From: an uncultured Oscillospiraceae bacterium
Lineage (GTDB): Bacteria; Bacillota; Clostridia; Oscillospirales; Oscillospiraceae
NCBI GenBank assembly: GCA_934590325.1
Contig: CAKTOW010000001.1
Location: 62,001 to 126,000, forward strand
Direction of reading: 5' to 3'
DNA length: 64,000 bases
Made by a program: the position numbers and the translations under genes. Position 1 is the stretch's first letter, and each line of letters starts with the position of its first letter. Positions 46,191 through 54,548 of the stretch are shown here, piece after piece. A model generated the notes under the pieces. The model worked only from the letters and a program-made list of their open reading frames with translations. It ran no database searches and was not told where the DNA came from.

Positions 46191-46202
46191 TTACGAATGA
46201 AA
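46191..46202. promoter_or_regulatory. Putative DeoR operator in the activase/aldolase control region
   Basis: The bases are the exact reverse complement of TTTCATTCGTAA at 44312-44323. They lie between the divergent activase and aldolase genes, next to both promoters, and suggest co-regulation with the glycyl radical enzyme gene. Confidence 0.55.
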
Positions 46203-46228
46203 CATAAATATATTTTTTCCGAAAAGCA

Positions 46229-46257
46229 TTGACAGGCTGTGCCAAACCGATTATCAT
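46229..46257 (+). promoter_or_regulatory. Promoter of the aldolase-kinase unit
   Basis: A perfect TTGACA at 46229-46234 and TATCAT at 46252-46257 have a 17-base spacer, about 55 bases before the ATG at 46314. Confidence 0.7.
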
Positions 46258-46313
46258 GGGGACAGAAACAAAGGCCGGGGCGACCGGCGGGATATACGAA
46301 AGGGGCTGCTGCC

Positions 46314-46991
46314 ATGAAACTCATCATCGACGACGCAAATGTGGAGGCCATCCGCCGGGTGTGGGACACCTATCCCTGCGCGGGCGTGACCACCAACCCC
46401 AGTATCCTGGCCAAGAGCGGCCGCAAGCCCTTTGAGGTGCTGCACGAGATACGGGGTATCATCGGGCAGGAGGCGGAGCTGCACGTGCAGGTCATCGCCG
46501 CTGACGCGGCGGGCATGGTGGAGGACGCCCACCGCATCGTGTCGGAGCTGGGCCGGGGCACCTATGTTAAGGTCCCCTCCGTGGCGGAGGGCTTCAAGGC
46601 CATGAAGGTGCTGCACAAGGAGGGCATACGGCTGACCGCCACCGCCATCTATACGCCCATGCAGGCGTATCTGGCGGGGATGTGCGGCGCGCAGTACGCG
46701 GCGCCCTATATCAACCGCATCGACAACATGGGCTATAACGGCGTGCAGGTGGCCAAGGAGATACACGACATCTTCACAAAAAACGGCATACCCTGCAGCG
46801 TGCTGGCCGCCAGCTTTAAGAACAGCCAGCAGGTGCTGGAGCTGTGCAAGTACGGCGTGGGGGCGTGCACCGTGTCCTGCGACGTGATAGAGGGCTTCGT
46901 GAAAAATGCGGCCATCGACGCGGCCATCGGGGCCTTCGCGGCGGACTTCGCGGGTCTGGCCGGTGAGGGCGTGACCATGAAGGACTGCTGA
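46314..46991 (+). CDS. fsa: Fructose-6-phosphate aldolase-like transaldolase (FSA/MipB)
   Basis: The 225-residue single-domain transaldolase has MKLIIDDANVEAIRR at the N terminus, GVTTNPSILAKSG, and the Schiff-base Lys 86 in YVKVPS, the FSA-type signature. The length (about 220) fits FSA rather than full-size transaldolase. FSA splits fructose 6-phosphate-like ketoses, including 1-deoxy forms, into glyceraldehyde 3-phosphate and a dihydroxyacetone or hydroxyacetone unit. It follows a strong promoter and is one base upstream of the ROK kinase gene. Confidence 0.9.
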   Translation: MKLIIDDANVEAIRRVWDTYPCAGVTTNPSILAKSGRKPFEVLHEIRGIIGQEAELHVQVIAADAAGMVEDAHRIVSELGRGTYVKVPSVAEGFKAMKVLHKEGIRLTATAIYTPMQAYLAGMCGAQYAAPYINRIDNMGYNGVQVAKEIHDIFTKNGIPCSVLAASFKNSQQVLELCKYGVGACTVSCDVIEGFVKNAAIDAAIGAFAADFAGLAGEGVTMKDC

Positions 46992-46992
46992 C

Positions 46993-47883
46993 ATGGCCAT
47001 ACTGACCATCGACATCGGCGGAACGGCCATCAAATACGCGGTGATGACGGAGGATGCGGACATTCTGCGGCGGGGCAGCGTGCCCACGCCCCAGACGGGG
47101 CGGGCGGCGCTGATCGACGCGCTGGCGGCGCTGTACGCCGACACGCCGGAGGCCGAGGGCATCGCCATCGCCATGCCCGGCATCATCGACACGGAGAACG
47201 GGTATTGCGCCATGGGCGGCGCGCTGCGGTACAACGACGGGTTCCATCTGCGCAGAGCGCTGCAGGAGAAGTGCCCCGTGCCCGTGTGCATGGAGAATGA
47301 CGCCAAATGCGCCGCCATGGCGGAGGCGCGGCTGGGGGCTCTGCGGGACGTGGAGGACGGCTTTGTCATCGTGCTGGGCACCATGATCGGCGGCGCGTTC
47401 ATCAAGGGACACAGACTGCACCGGGGGAAGCATTTTTCCGCCGGGGAGGTCAGCTATATCAACACCGTGCGGGACGGGCATCCCGTGCCGGAGAACGTAT
47501 GGGGCAACCGGTGCGGCGCCTCCGGGCTGTGCGCCATGTACGCGCAGCGGAAGGGCCTGAACGCGGAGAACGTGGACGGCGTGCAGGTGTTCGCCGCCCT
47601 GGACGGCGGGGACGCGGACGCCGCGGCGGCGCTGCGGGACTACGCCCGGGAGGTGGCGGTGCAGATATTCAACATACAGAATATCCTGGACCCGGAACGC
47701 TTCGCCATCGGCGGCGGCATCAGCGCGCGGCCGGAACTGGTGGAGGCCATCCGGGAGCAGCTGGAGGAGCTGTACGGCGCGTGCCCGTACCCGGTGCCCC
47801 ACGCAGAGGTGACGGTCTGCCGGTTCCGGAACGACGCCAACCTGTACGGTGCGCTGCAGTGCTATCTGGCGCAGAGAGGCTGA
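46993..47883 (+). CDS. ROK-family sugar kinase
   Basis: The 296-residue protein has the N-terminal ATP-binding DIGGTAIKYAVM loop, an ENDAKCAAMAE segment with the catalytic Asp, GTMIGGAFIKGHRLHRGKHFSAGE and a later GGGIS loop. It lacks the CxCGxxGCxE zinc motif of glucokinases and NagC-like repressors and has no DNA-binding domain, so it is a kinase of a specialised sugar. It is one base after the aldolase gene, which makes it the likely first step of the locus, giving a 6-phosphate. Confidence 0.9.
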   Translation: MAILTIDIGGTAIKYAVMTEDADILRRGSVPTPQTGRAALIDALAALYADTPEAEGIAIAMPGIIDTENGYCAMGGALRYNDGFHLRRALQEKCPVPVCMENDAKCAAMAEARLGALRDVEDGFVIVLGTMIGGAFIKGHRLHRGKHFSAGEVSYINTVRDGHPVPENVWGNRCGASGLCAMYAQRKGLNAENVDGVQVFAALDGGDADAAAALRDYAREVAVQIFNIQNILDPERFAIGGGISARPELVEAIREQLEELYGACPYPVPHAEVTVCRFRNDANLYGALQCYLAQRG

Positions 47884-47892
47884 TAAACGACG

Positions 47893-47922
47893 AAAGGCAC
47901 CCTCGTAAGAGGGTGCCTTTTT
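47893..47922. terminator. Bidirectional terminator
   Basis: AAAGGCACCCTC and GAGGGTGCCTTT form a 12-base stem around GTAA. It lies between the kinase gene and the convergent asparaginase gene. Confidence 0.85.
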
Positions 47923-47926
47923 CTTT

Positions 47927-48931
47927 TCAGTTCTCGTAGAGGATGTCGCGGGCCACGGGCTGGTAGAACAGCTTTTCCGCCTGGTCGAAATCGCGGGTCT
48001 GGCCCATGATCCACATAAGCTTGGCCACGGCGGCCTCGGTGGTCATGTCGTAGGCCTCCAGCAGGCGGAGGGTGCTTTTCAGGCGGCCGCCCACGTGGTA
48101 GACCGCCAGGTTGCTGCCCTCGTTGGGCACCTGGGTGGTCATGACCACCAGCTTGCCACGCTCCACGCCGCGGCGGATGATGTCGTAATAGCTGTCGTCG
48201 CCCTCGTACTCCGGCAGGCCGCCCACGCCGAAGGACTCGATGACCAGTCCGTCGAACCGCTCCAGCATAAATTCCAGCACCGCCGAAGGCGTGCCGGGGA
48301 TCAGCTTCAGCAGCCCCACGTTGTCGTCCAGCGTATCGTAGAACACCGGGCGGGGGTAGCAGGCGCAGCGCATATACTGCAGCAGGTGCTCGTCCTGCAC
48401 CACGGCCAGGTCGGGGTAGTTGACGCTGGAAAACGCCTGGAAGCTCTTGGAGCAGGTCTTGCGGGCGCGGGTGCCCAGGATGACCTTGCCGTTGAAGACG
48501 ATCTGGACGCCGCCGCAGCCGCGGCAGGCGTAGAGGAAGGCATCCGTCAGATTGCGCTTGGAGTCGGTGCCGTCGAACCATATAGGCTTCTGGGCGCCGG
48601 TGAGGACGATGGGCTTGGGACTGCCCTGAATGAGATAGCTGAGGGCGGCGGCGGTATAGGCCATGGTGTCGGTGCCGTGGGAGATGACGAAGCCGTCGTA
48701 GCGGTCGTAGTTCTCCTGCACGGCGCGGGCCGTGCCCAGCCAGTGGGCGGGGCGGATGTTGGTGCTGTCCAGACTGTACAGCTGGATGCAGTCCACGCGG
48801 CACAGCTCGCCGATGCGGGGGACGAAGGACAGCAGCTGCGTGCTGTTCAGCTCGGGGGTCAGGCCGGAGGGTGTCATCTCGCTGGCAATGGTGCCGCCGG
48901 TGCCTATCATCAGGATATTCTTCACGCTCAT
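47927..48931 (-). CDS. ansA: Type I L-asparaginase
   Basis: The 334-residue protein has the two asparaginase signatures: MIGTGGTIAS with the nucleophilic Thr near 11-16, and FVISHGTDTMAYTAAAL with the second Thr-Asp pair. It hydrolyses asparagine to aspartate and ammonia. No signal peptide is seen, so it is cytoplasmic and type I. Its start overlaps the SbcD-like gene by four bases, so the two are co-translated, for which I see no functional reason. Confidence 0.93.
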   Translation of the reverse strand: MSVKNILMIGTGGTIASEMTPSGLTPELNSTQLLSFVPRIGELCRVDCIQLYSLDSTNIRPAHWLGTARAVQENYDRYDGFVISHGTDTMAYTAAALSYLIQGSPKPIVLTGAQKPIWFDGTDSKRNLTDAFLYACRGCGGVQIVFNGKVILGTRARKTCSKSFQAFSSVNYPDLAVVQDEHLLQYMRCACYPRPVFYDTLDDNVGLLKLIPGTPSAVLEFMLERFDGLVIESFGVGGLPEYEGDDSYYDIIRRGVERGKLVVMTTQVPNEGSNLAVYHVGGRLKSTLRLLEAYDMTTEAAVAKLMWIMGQTRDFDQAEKLFYQPVARDILYEN

Positions 48932-50019
48932 ACCTCCCGGTTGTCCATGGCCGCCGTGCCGAAGCGGACGGCCTGCTCGATGCGGCGGCGGGTATCGTCG
49001 TCCGCGGCGGCGTCATACTGGCGGCGCAGCTCCTGCAGGAACAGGCCGCGGAGGGTGTCCTCGCCGCATTTGTCCCACAGGTCGCGGCGGACGGTGGTCT
49101 CGTCCCGCAGCTGCAGTGCGAAGAAGCGCTCCGCCAGGGCGTCCTGCAGCGGGGGCAGCCGGGGCGGCTCCGCCGGAGTGCCGGTGAGGCGGATGCGGTA
49201 GATGTCGTCGGCGGTGTCGTGGGGCAGGAGGCGCTCCAGCGCGGCGAGGGGGTCGCCGTCGGTGATGTCCGCGTCCACGATGCGGTAGCGGCGGCGGGCA
49301 AAGGGCACGAAGCGCACGTCGGCAGTGCCCTGCCCTATCTCGCCGTACAGGAAGCCCCGGTCGCCCAGCTCGTCGAAGCCGCGGCCCTCGATGCAGCCGC
49401 AATAGGCGTAGGGCACCGCGCCCGCCTGCTGCACGCCGGCGCAGGCGTGGACGTGCCCCAGCGCCAGGTAGTCCAGGCCGCTGGCGGCGATGGACGCGGT
49501 GCGCAGGGGGCGGTAGCGGCTGTCGGAGGCGGTGACATCACCGTGGAGAAGGCCGATGTGCACAAGGCCGTCCCGGGGGGCGGTGAAGCCGGCGAGGACG
49601 GTGTCCGCCGGGCACTCTGTCCCTGTAAAGGCGGCGCCGTGGACGGTGCAGCCCAGCTCAGGGAACGTAAAGGTCTGCAGGGCGTCCGCTGTAAAGATGT
49701 GGACATTGCCGCTCCAGGCCGTGCGGGCATAGGGGCCGTCCGGCGTATAGGGGTCGTGGTTGCCGGGGGCGATGACCGCCTGGCCGCGGAAGCGCTCCAG
49801 CGCCTGCGCCAGCAGGGGCGCGGTGTCGCCGTACAGGGCCTCGCTGTCGAACAGGTCGCCGGAGAGCAGCAGGAGCTGCACGCCGCGGTCGTTGGCCCAG
49901 TCCACCAGGCGCTCGGGGATACGGCGGCTCTCCATACGGCGCTGCCGCGCCTGCTCCGGCGTCAGGGCGCCGAAGGCACTGTCCAGATGGAAGTCGCCCG
50001 CGTGCAGAATACGTACCAT
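48928..50019 (-). CDS. SbcD/YhaO-like metallophosphoesterase
   Basis: The 363-residue protein has calcineurin-type phosphoesterase motifs: HAGDFHLDS, LSGDLFD, APGNHDPY, LHGDV and GHVHA. The layout matches YhaO/SbcD nucleases of DNA repair. These normally work with an SbcC/YhaN ATPase encoded next door, but no large coiled-coil ATPase lies nearby; the neighbours are asparaginase and a YbaK-type deacylase. The partner may be elsewhere in the genome. Confidence 0.85.
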   Translation of the reverse strand: MVRILHAGDFHLDSAFGALTPEQARQRRMESRRIPERLVDWANDRGVQLLLLSGDLFDSEALYGDTAPLLAQALERFRGQAVIAPGNHDPYTPDGPYARTAWSGNVHIFTADALQTFTFPELGCTVHGAAFTGTECPADTVLAGFTAPRDGLVHIGLLHGDVTASDSRYRPLRTASIAASGLDYLALGHVHACAGVQQAGAVPYAYCGCIEGRGFDELGDRGFLYGEIGQGTADVRFVPFARRRYRIVDADITDGDPLAALERLLPHDTADDIYRIRLTGTPAEPPRLPPLQDALAERFFALQLRDETTVRRDLWDKCGEDTLRGLFLQELRRQYDAAADDDTRRRIEQAVRFGTAAMDNREV

Positions 50020-50508
50020 TTACGCTTCCTCGCTCTGCCAGCCCTTGCACACGTCCACCCACTGGACGAAATTGCTGCCGCAGCAGCGCTCCAGCTCCTC
50101 ACAGGTGAGCTCGATGGCGCTGGCGGCGCTGCCCACAGCGGGGAACACGGTGTCGAACCGCCGCAGGGACACGTCCAGATACGTCCGGACATCGTCGGGC
50201 AGGGCGAAGGGACACACGCCGCCCACGGCGTGGCCGATGCGCTCCACGGCCTCCTCGGCGGTGAGCATCTTGGCCTTGGCGCCGAAAAAGTGCTTGTACT
50301 TGCTATTGTCCACCTTGGCGTCGCCGGCGGCCACGATGAGGATGGGGTCCTCCCCCACCTTGAAGCTGAGGGTCTTGGCGATACGGGCGCCCTCCACGCC
50401 CACGGCCAGGGCCGCCAGCTCCACCGTGGCGCTGGAGACCTCAAATTCGCGCATACGGTCGGCGACGCCGTAGGGGGTCAGGTATTCTCTCACTTTTTCA
50501 ACAGACAT
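50020..50508 (-). CDS. YbaK/EbsC-type aminoacyl-tRNA deacylase
   Basis: The 162-residue protein has the YbaK/ProRS-INS fold marks, with IAKTLSFKVG (conserved Lys), GHAVGGVCPFALP and an end that differs from the first YbaK in this window. It may clear mischarged tRNA of a different amino acid. Start and stop are contiguous with the next gene (50019/50020). A hairpin at 50526-50547 lies upstream. Confidence 0.82.
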   Translation of the reverse strand: MSVEKVREYLTPYGVADRMREFEVSSATVELAALAVGVEGARIAKTLSFKVGEDPILIVAAGDAKVDNSKYKHFFGAKAKMLTAEEAVERIGHAVGGVCPFALPDDVRTYLDVSLRRFDTVFPAVGSAASAIELTCEELERCCGSNFVQWVDVCKGWQSEEA

Positions 50509-50554
50509 AATGTATCCTTCTTTCCTGCGCGCCGCGAGCGGCGCGCATGTGTAT

Positions 50555-51337
50555 TTACTTGATCTCGATGCGCTCCACGGCGGTGCAGAGGCCGGTATCG
50601 CTGTCCAGGGTGAAGATGCAGCCCTGGGCGGAGCAGGGGCCCTCCGCCGCCTGGTAGCGTCCCGGCAGGCCGCCCAGGAAGAACTCCACGGACTGCTCCG
50701 GGCGGATGCCCAGCACGGAGCGGATGGGGCCGGTCATGCCCAGGTCGGTGACGTAGCCGGTGCCCTTGGGGAACACCTGCATATCGGCGGTGGGCACGTG
50801 GGTGTGGGTGCCCCAGAGAGCGGAGACCCGGCCATCCAGGTAGTAAGCCAGTGCCAGCTTTTCGCTGGTGGCACCGGCGTGGAACTCCACCAGGGTGAAG
50901 GTGGGCCTGTCCGCCGCCTGCGCCTTCAGCAGCTTGTCGGCGGTGGTGAAGGGATTCTCGGCGTTGAAGTCCAGGTCGCAGCGGCCGATGAGCACCAGCA
51001 CCGCCACGGAGAAGGCACCGCAGTCCACCAGCTGATAGCCGTGGCCGGGGGCGCGGCCGGTGAAGTTGGCCGGGCGGAGGATGCAGCGCTCCTCGTCCAG
51101 GTAGGAGGCGATCTGGGGCTTGCCGAAGGTGTGGTTGCCCAGGGTGACCACGTCGGCCCCGGCGGCAAACAGGGCCTCCGCCTGCTGGCGGGTCAGGCCG
51201 CTGCCGGAGATGTTCTCGCCGTTGACCACGGTGAAGTGGATGCCGCGCTCCTTTTTGAAGCCCCGGAGCCGCTTTTCCAGCAGCTGCAGGCCGGTCTCGC
51301 TGGCCACATCGCCCAGGGAAAGAACTCTGTATTCCAC
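50555..51337 (-). CDS. ymdB: YmdB-type phosphodiesterase (TIGR00282)
   Basis: The 260-residue metallophosphoesterase has LSLGDVASETG, the VVNGENISGSGLT segment, TLGNHTFGK and a late ALWGTHTHVPTAD, the marks of YmdB. In Bacillus, YmdB hydrolyses 2',3'-cyclic nucleotides and influences biofilm and motility. It shares neighbourhood with rny, as in many Firmicutes, although a lipoprotein gene lies between. It is 17 bases downstream of that lipoprotein gene. Confidence 0.92.
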   Translation of the reverse strand: MEYRVLSLGDVASETGLQLLEKRLRGFKKERGIHFTVVNGENISGSGLTRQQAEALFAAGADVVTLGNHTFGKPQIASYLDEERCILRPANFTGRAPGHGYQLVDCGAFSVAVLVLIGRCDLDFNAENPFTTADKLLKAQAADRPTFTLVEFHAGATSEKLALAYYLDGRVSALWGTHTHVPTADMQVFPKGTGYVTDLGMTGPIRSVLGIRPEQSVEFFLGGLPGRYQAAEGPCSAQGCIFTLDSDTGLCTAVERIEIK

Positions 51338-51353
51338 GGGATACGCCTCCTTA

Positions 51354-52619
51354 TCAGTCGTTCCAGCCGATGATCTTCGTCAGCTGGCGGTTGGTGTAAT
51401 AGTACGCGGACGCGGGGAAATTGCGCAGATCCGCCGTGTTGGAGCACAGCAGATAGTCCACCACATTGCCGTCGGCGTCCTGTATGGTATCCAGAATGAC
51501 GGTGGTGTGGTTGGCGGGCTCCTCCACGCCCATGGTGATGATGTCGCCGGGCTCGCCGGAGAAATAGGGCGCGCCCACCACGGCCACCAGGCCGTGCTCG
51601 CGGGGCAGGGCGGCGTAGTCCAGGAACCAGCCCACGTTCACCCAGGGCAGGGTGGTGCTGTTGGCGCTGTACCAGTACCAGCCGGTCTCGTAGCCGCCGG
51701 ACTCGTCCATGGGGATACCGCCGGCCAGCAGCACCTGGGAGCCGAAGTTCATGCAGTTGCCGCCCAGATCGTCATAGGCCATGAAGGACGGGCTGCGCTT
51801 ACCCACCCAGGAGAGCATATACTCCCGGGCAGCCTGGCGGTCGTAGGGATGGTCGGCGGTAACGGCGGGCAGGGCTTCACGGAGCAGCTGACGCCGGGCC
51901 TCTATGTAGTCGGTAATGGCGGGGAAATTGGTGTCCTGCCCGGTCTCGCGGTCGTAATCAGCGCTGTAGTAGGCGTTGTCGTCCGACCAGTGCTTCACGA
52001 TGCGCCAGCTGTCGCCCTCGCCGCGGAGGGTGAAGGTGTGCTTGATGCCGAACTGCTCGGAGGGGATGCCGTCCAGGCCCGCGAAGTAGACCACGTTGCT
52101 CTCGCGGAGCACCATGTCCACATCGCCCTCGGTCTCCTCCGACGGGGTGATGGACACGCAGCGGAGGGCATAGCTGTAGGAGGTCATGGTCAGGTCGATA
52201 GGCGACAGGCGACGGATGACGCACAGGTCGTGCCAGATGGTCTTGTGATAGGCTACCTCGTCCGCGTCGGTGAACAGCACGGCGGGGTCGATGACCTGCA
52301 GCCCGCCGACGGACTGGTAGTAGCAGTCCATGAAGTCCAGCAGCAGCAGCTCCTGTCCCACGGTCATGCCGTTGGCCGCCGCGCCGCTGATGCGCTCGAA
52401 ATCGGCGCTGACGGTGACGCCCTCCGGGCTGCCGCTCCACACCGCGGCGCTGCGGCGGGTCCAGACCTCCGTTTCAGGCACGTCGGCGGTGAGGTGCTGT
52501 TCCTCCGGGGGAGTGGTGTCGTCCTGGGTATCCGGGGGCGTGGTGTCCCCGGTGGTGAAGCAGCCGGTCAGGCTGAGCAGCATGGCCAGCAGCAGCAACA
52601 GCAGTACAAAACGTTTCAT
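51354..52619 (-). CDS. Lipoprotein with C-terminal putative amidase domain
   Basis: The 421-residue protein has a lipoprotein signal (LLLLLAMLLSLTGC, Cys near residue 20), a Thr/Asp-rich linker, a central domain and a C-terminal amidase_6-type domain (about 255-410). That domain starts with YDRQAAREYMLSWVG and has GGNCMNFGSQVLLAGGIP, with the likely catalytic Cys, and a later ANHTTVILD with the His. It is probably a membrane-bound cell-wall hydrolase. It is followed by ymdB. Confidence 0.8.
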   Translation of the reverse strand: MKRFVLLLLLLAMLLSLTGCFTTGDTTPPDTQDDTTPPEEQHLTADVPETEVWTRRSAAVWSGSPEGVTVSADFERISGAAANGMTVGQELLLLDFMDCYYQSVGGLQVIDPAVLFTDADEVAYHKTIWHDLCVIRRLSPIDLTMTSYSYALRCVSITPSEETEGDVDMVLRESNVVYFAGLDGIPSEQFGIKHTFTLRGEGDSWRIVKHWSDDNAYYSADYDRETGQDTNFPAITDYIEARRQLLREALPAVTADHPYDRQAAREYMLSWVGKRSPSFMAYDDLGGNCMNFGSQVLLAGGIPMDESGGYETGWYWYSANSTTLPWVNVGWFLDYAALPREHGLVAVVGAPYFSGEPGDIITMGVEEPANHTTVILDTIQDADGNVVDYLLCSNTADLRNFPASAYYYTNRQLTKIIGWND

Positions 52620-52687
52620 GGGTGTTCCTCCATAAGGGGCGTATACGGGTTTCCTGTTTCCACTGGCGCCATTATAGCAAAAGAAAG

Positions 52688-52712
52688 GCCGCTTCGCAAT
52701 CCGAAGCGGCCC
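52688..52712 (-). terminator. Terminator of rny
   Basis: GGCCGCTTCG (52688-52697) pairs with CGAAGCGGCC (52703-52712). On the minus strand it is followed by TTTCTTTT. It separates rny from the downstream lipoprotein gene. Confidence 0.8.
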
Positions 52713-52729
52713 TTGCAGAGATTAAATTT

Positions 52730-54280
52730 TTATTTCGCGTACTCCACGACCTTGGTCTCGCGCAGAACGTGGACCTTGATCTGGCCGGGATACTCCAGCT
52801 CGCTCTCGATGCGCTTGGCCAGCTCGCGGGCCAGGATGACCATTTCGTCCTCGCTGACCTGCTCGGGCTTGACCATGACGCGGACCTCGCGGCCGGCCTG
52901 GATGGCGTAGCTCTTCTCCACGCCGGGATAGCTGCCGGTGATCTCCTCCAGCTTCTCCAGGCGCTTGATGTAGTTCTCCAGATTCTCGCGCCGGGCGCCG
53001 GGGCGGGCCGCGGAAATGGCGTCCGCCGCCTGAACCAGGCAGGCCACCAGCGTCTTGCACTCCACGTCGCCGTGGTGTGCCTGGATGGCGTGGATGATGT
53101 CCTCTTTTTCGCGGTACTTGCGGGCGTACTCCACGCCCAGCGCCACGTGGGTGCCCTCGAACTCGTGGTCCAGGGCCTTGCCGATGTCATGGAGCAGGCC
53201 GGCGCGCTTGGCCGCCTGTACGTCGGCGCCCAGCTCCGCGGCCATCATGCCGGCGATGTGGCTGACCTCGATGGAGTGCTGCAGCACGTTCTGGCCGTAG
53301 CTGGTGCGGTAGTGCAGCTTGCCCAGCAGCTTCTGCAGCTCCGGGTGCAGGCCGCGGACGCCGGTCTCCAGCACGGCGCGCTCGCCCTCGGCGCGGATGA
53401 CGCCGTCCACCTCGCGGCGGGCTTTCTCCACCATCTCCTCGATGTGGGTGGGGTGGATGCGGCCGTCGGCAATGAGCTTTTCCAGGGCCAGGCGCGCCAC
53501 CTCGCGGCGTACCGGCTCGAAGCAGGAGACGGTGATCGCCTCCGGCGTGTCGTCGATGATCAGATCCGCGCCGGTAAGGGTCTCCAGCGTGCGGATGTTG
53601 CGGCCCTCGCGGCCGATGATGCGGCCCTTCATCTCGTCGTTGGGCAGGGGCACCACGCTGACGGTGATCTCGGCCACGTGGTCGGCGGCGCAGCGCTGGA
53701 TGGCGGTGGCCACGATCTCGCGGGCGCGCTGGTCGGCCTCGTCCTTGGCGCGGGCCTCGATCTCCTTGATCTTCAGCGCCGTTTCGTGGGTGACCTCGGA
53801 CTCCACCTGGGCGATCAGGTACTCCTTGGCCTGGTCGGCGGTGAAGCCGGAGATGCGCTCGAGCATCTCGGTCTGGCTGCGCTTGATGAGCTTGATCTCT
53901 TCCTGCTCCTTGTCCAGAGCGGCGTGCTTCTGGGCCAGAGCCTCTTCCTTCTTTTCGATCATCTCGGTCTTGTGATCGAGATTTTCCTCTTTCTGCTGCA
54001 GGCGGCGTTCCTGTTTCTGCTGCTCTGCGCGGCGTTCCTTGACTTCCTTCTCGTATTCGCTGCGATTTTTCAAAATCTCCTCTTTTGCTTCAAGGAGTGC
54101 CTCTCTCTTTTTGTTCTCAGAACTCTTGATGGCCTCGTTGATGATGCGCGTGGCTTCGTCCTCCGCGCTGGAGATCTCTTTTTCCGCTACGTTCTTGCGA
54201 TAGCGAATGCCGAGGAGGAAAAAGACCACCGCCGCAACAGCGAACGAGGCTATCGCCACGATCCAACCTGTTGTGGTCAA
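52730..54280 (-). CDS. rny: Ribonuclease Y
   Basis: The 516-residue protein has an N-terminal membrane helix (about 5-23), a long coiled coil (about 30-190), a KH domain with [15 protein letters not shown] (about 207-225) and an HD domain with [14 protein letters not shown] (about 355-370). This is the full RNase Y layout. It starts endonucleolytic mRNA decay at the membrane. It has its own promoter and terminator. Confidence 0.96.
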   Translation of the reverse strand: MTTTGWIVAIASFAVAAVVFFLLGIRYRKNVAEKEISSAEDEATRIINEAIKSSENKKREALLEAKEEILKNRSEYEKEVKERRAEQQKQERRLQQKEENLDHKTEMIEKKEEALAQKHAALDKEQEEIKLIKRSQTEMLERISGFTADQAKEYLIAQVESEVTHETALKIKEIEARAKDEADQRAREIVATAIQRCAADHVAEITVSVVPLPNDEMKGRIIGREGRNIRTLETLTGADLIIDDTPEAITVSCFEPVRREVARLALEKLIADGRIHPTHIEEMVEKARREVDGVIRAEGERAVLETGVRGLHPELQKLLGKLHYRTSYGQNVLQHSIEVSHIAGMMAAELGADVQAAKRAGLLHDIGKALDHEFEGTHVALGVEYARKYREKEDIIHAIQAHHGDVECKTLVACLVQAADAISAARPGARRENLENYIKRLEKLEEITGSYPGVEKSYAIQAGREVRVMVKPEQVSEDEMVILARELAKRIESELEYPGQIKVHVLRETKVVEYAK

Positions 54281-54388
54281 CGTTCATTCCTCCTATGTTG
54301 TGATGGGTGTTTCGGGTCGGCACAAAATATGGTGCCGGATGATAACCGGGGCAAAAAGGCTCCTAAGCCCCGATGATGATCCTTTACT

Positions 54389-54417
54389 ATATTAAACATA
54401 TTATGGTCAACTGTCAA
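54389..54417 (-). promoter_or_regulatory. Promoter of rny
   Basis: On the minus strand a perfect TTGACA (54417-54412) and TAATAT (54394-54389) have a 17-base spacer. The leader of about 105 bases has two hairpins (GGGGC/GCCCC and GGCAC/GTGCC). Confidence 0.7.
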
Positions 54418-54479
54418 GGGTAAAGTAAACTTTTCTTTTGTCGTTTTTCAGGCAGGATCTGGAATATGTCGGAGCGCAG

Positions 54480-54509
54480 GAACACCCCCGGCGGAGGCCG
54501 GGGGTGTTC
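54480..54509. terminator. Hairpin downstream of beta-helix gene 2
   Basis: GAACACCCCCGGC (54480-54492) pairs with GCCGGGGGTGTTC (54497-54509) around GGAG. It lies after the minus-strand beta-helix gene. The T run is missing on the minus strand, so termination is less certain. Confidence 0.55.
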
Positions 54510-54548
54510 GTTGTTTATCGGCGTGGGGTGGCACCGATCCGTAAAGCG

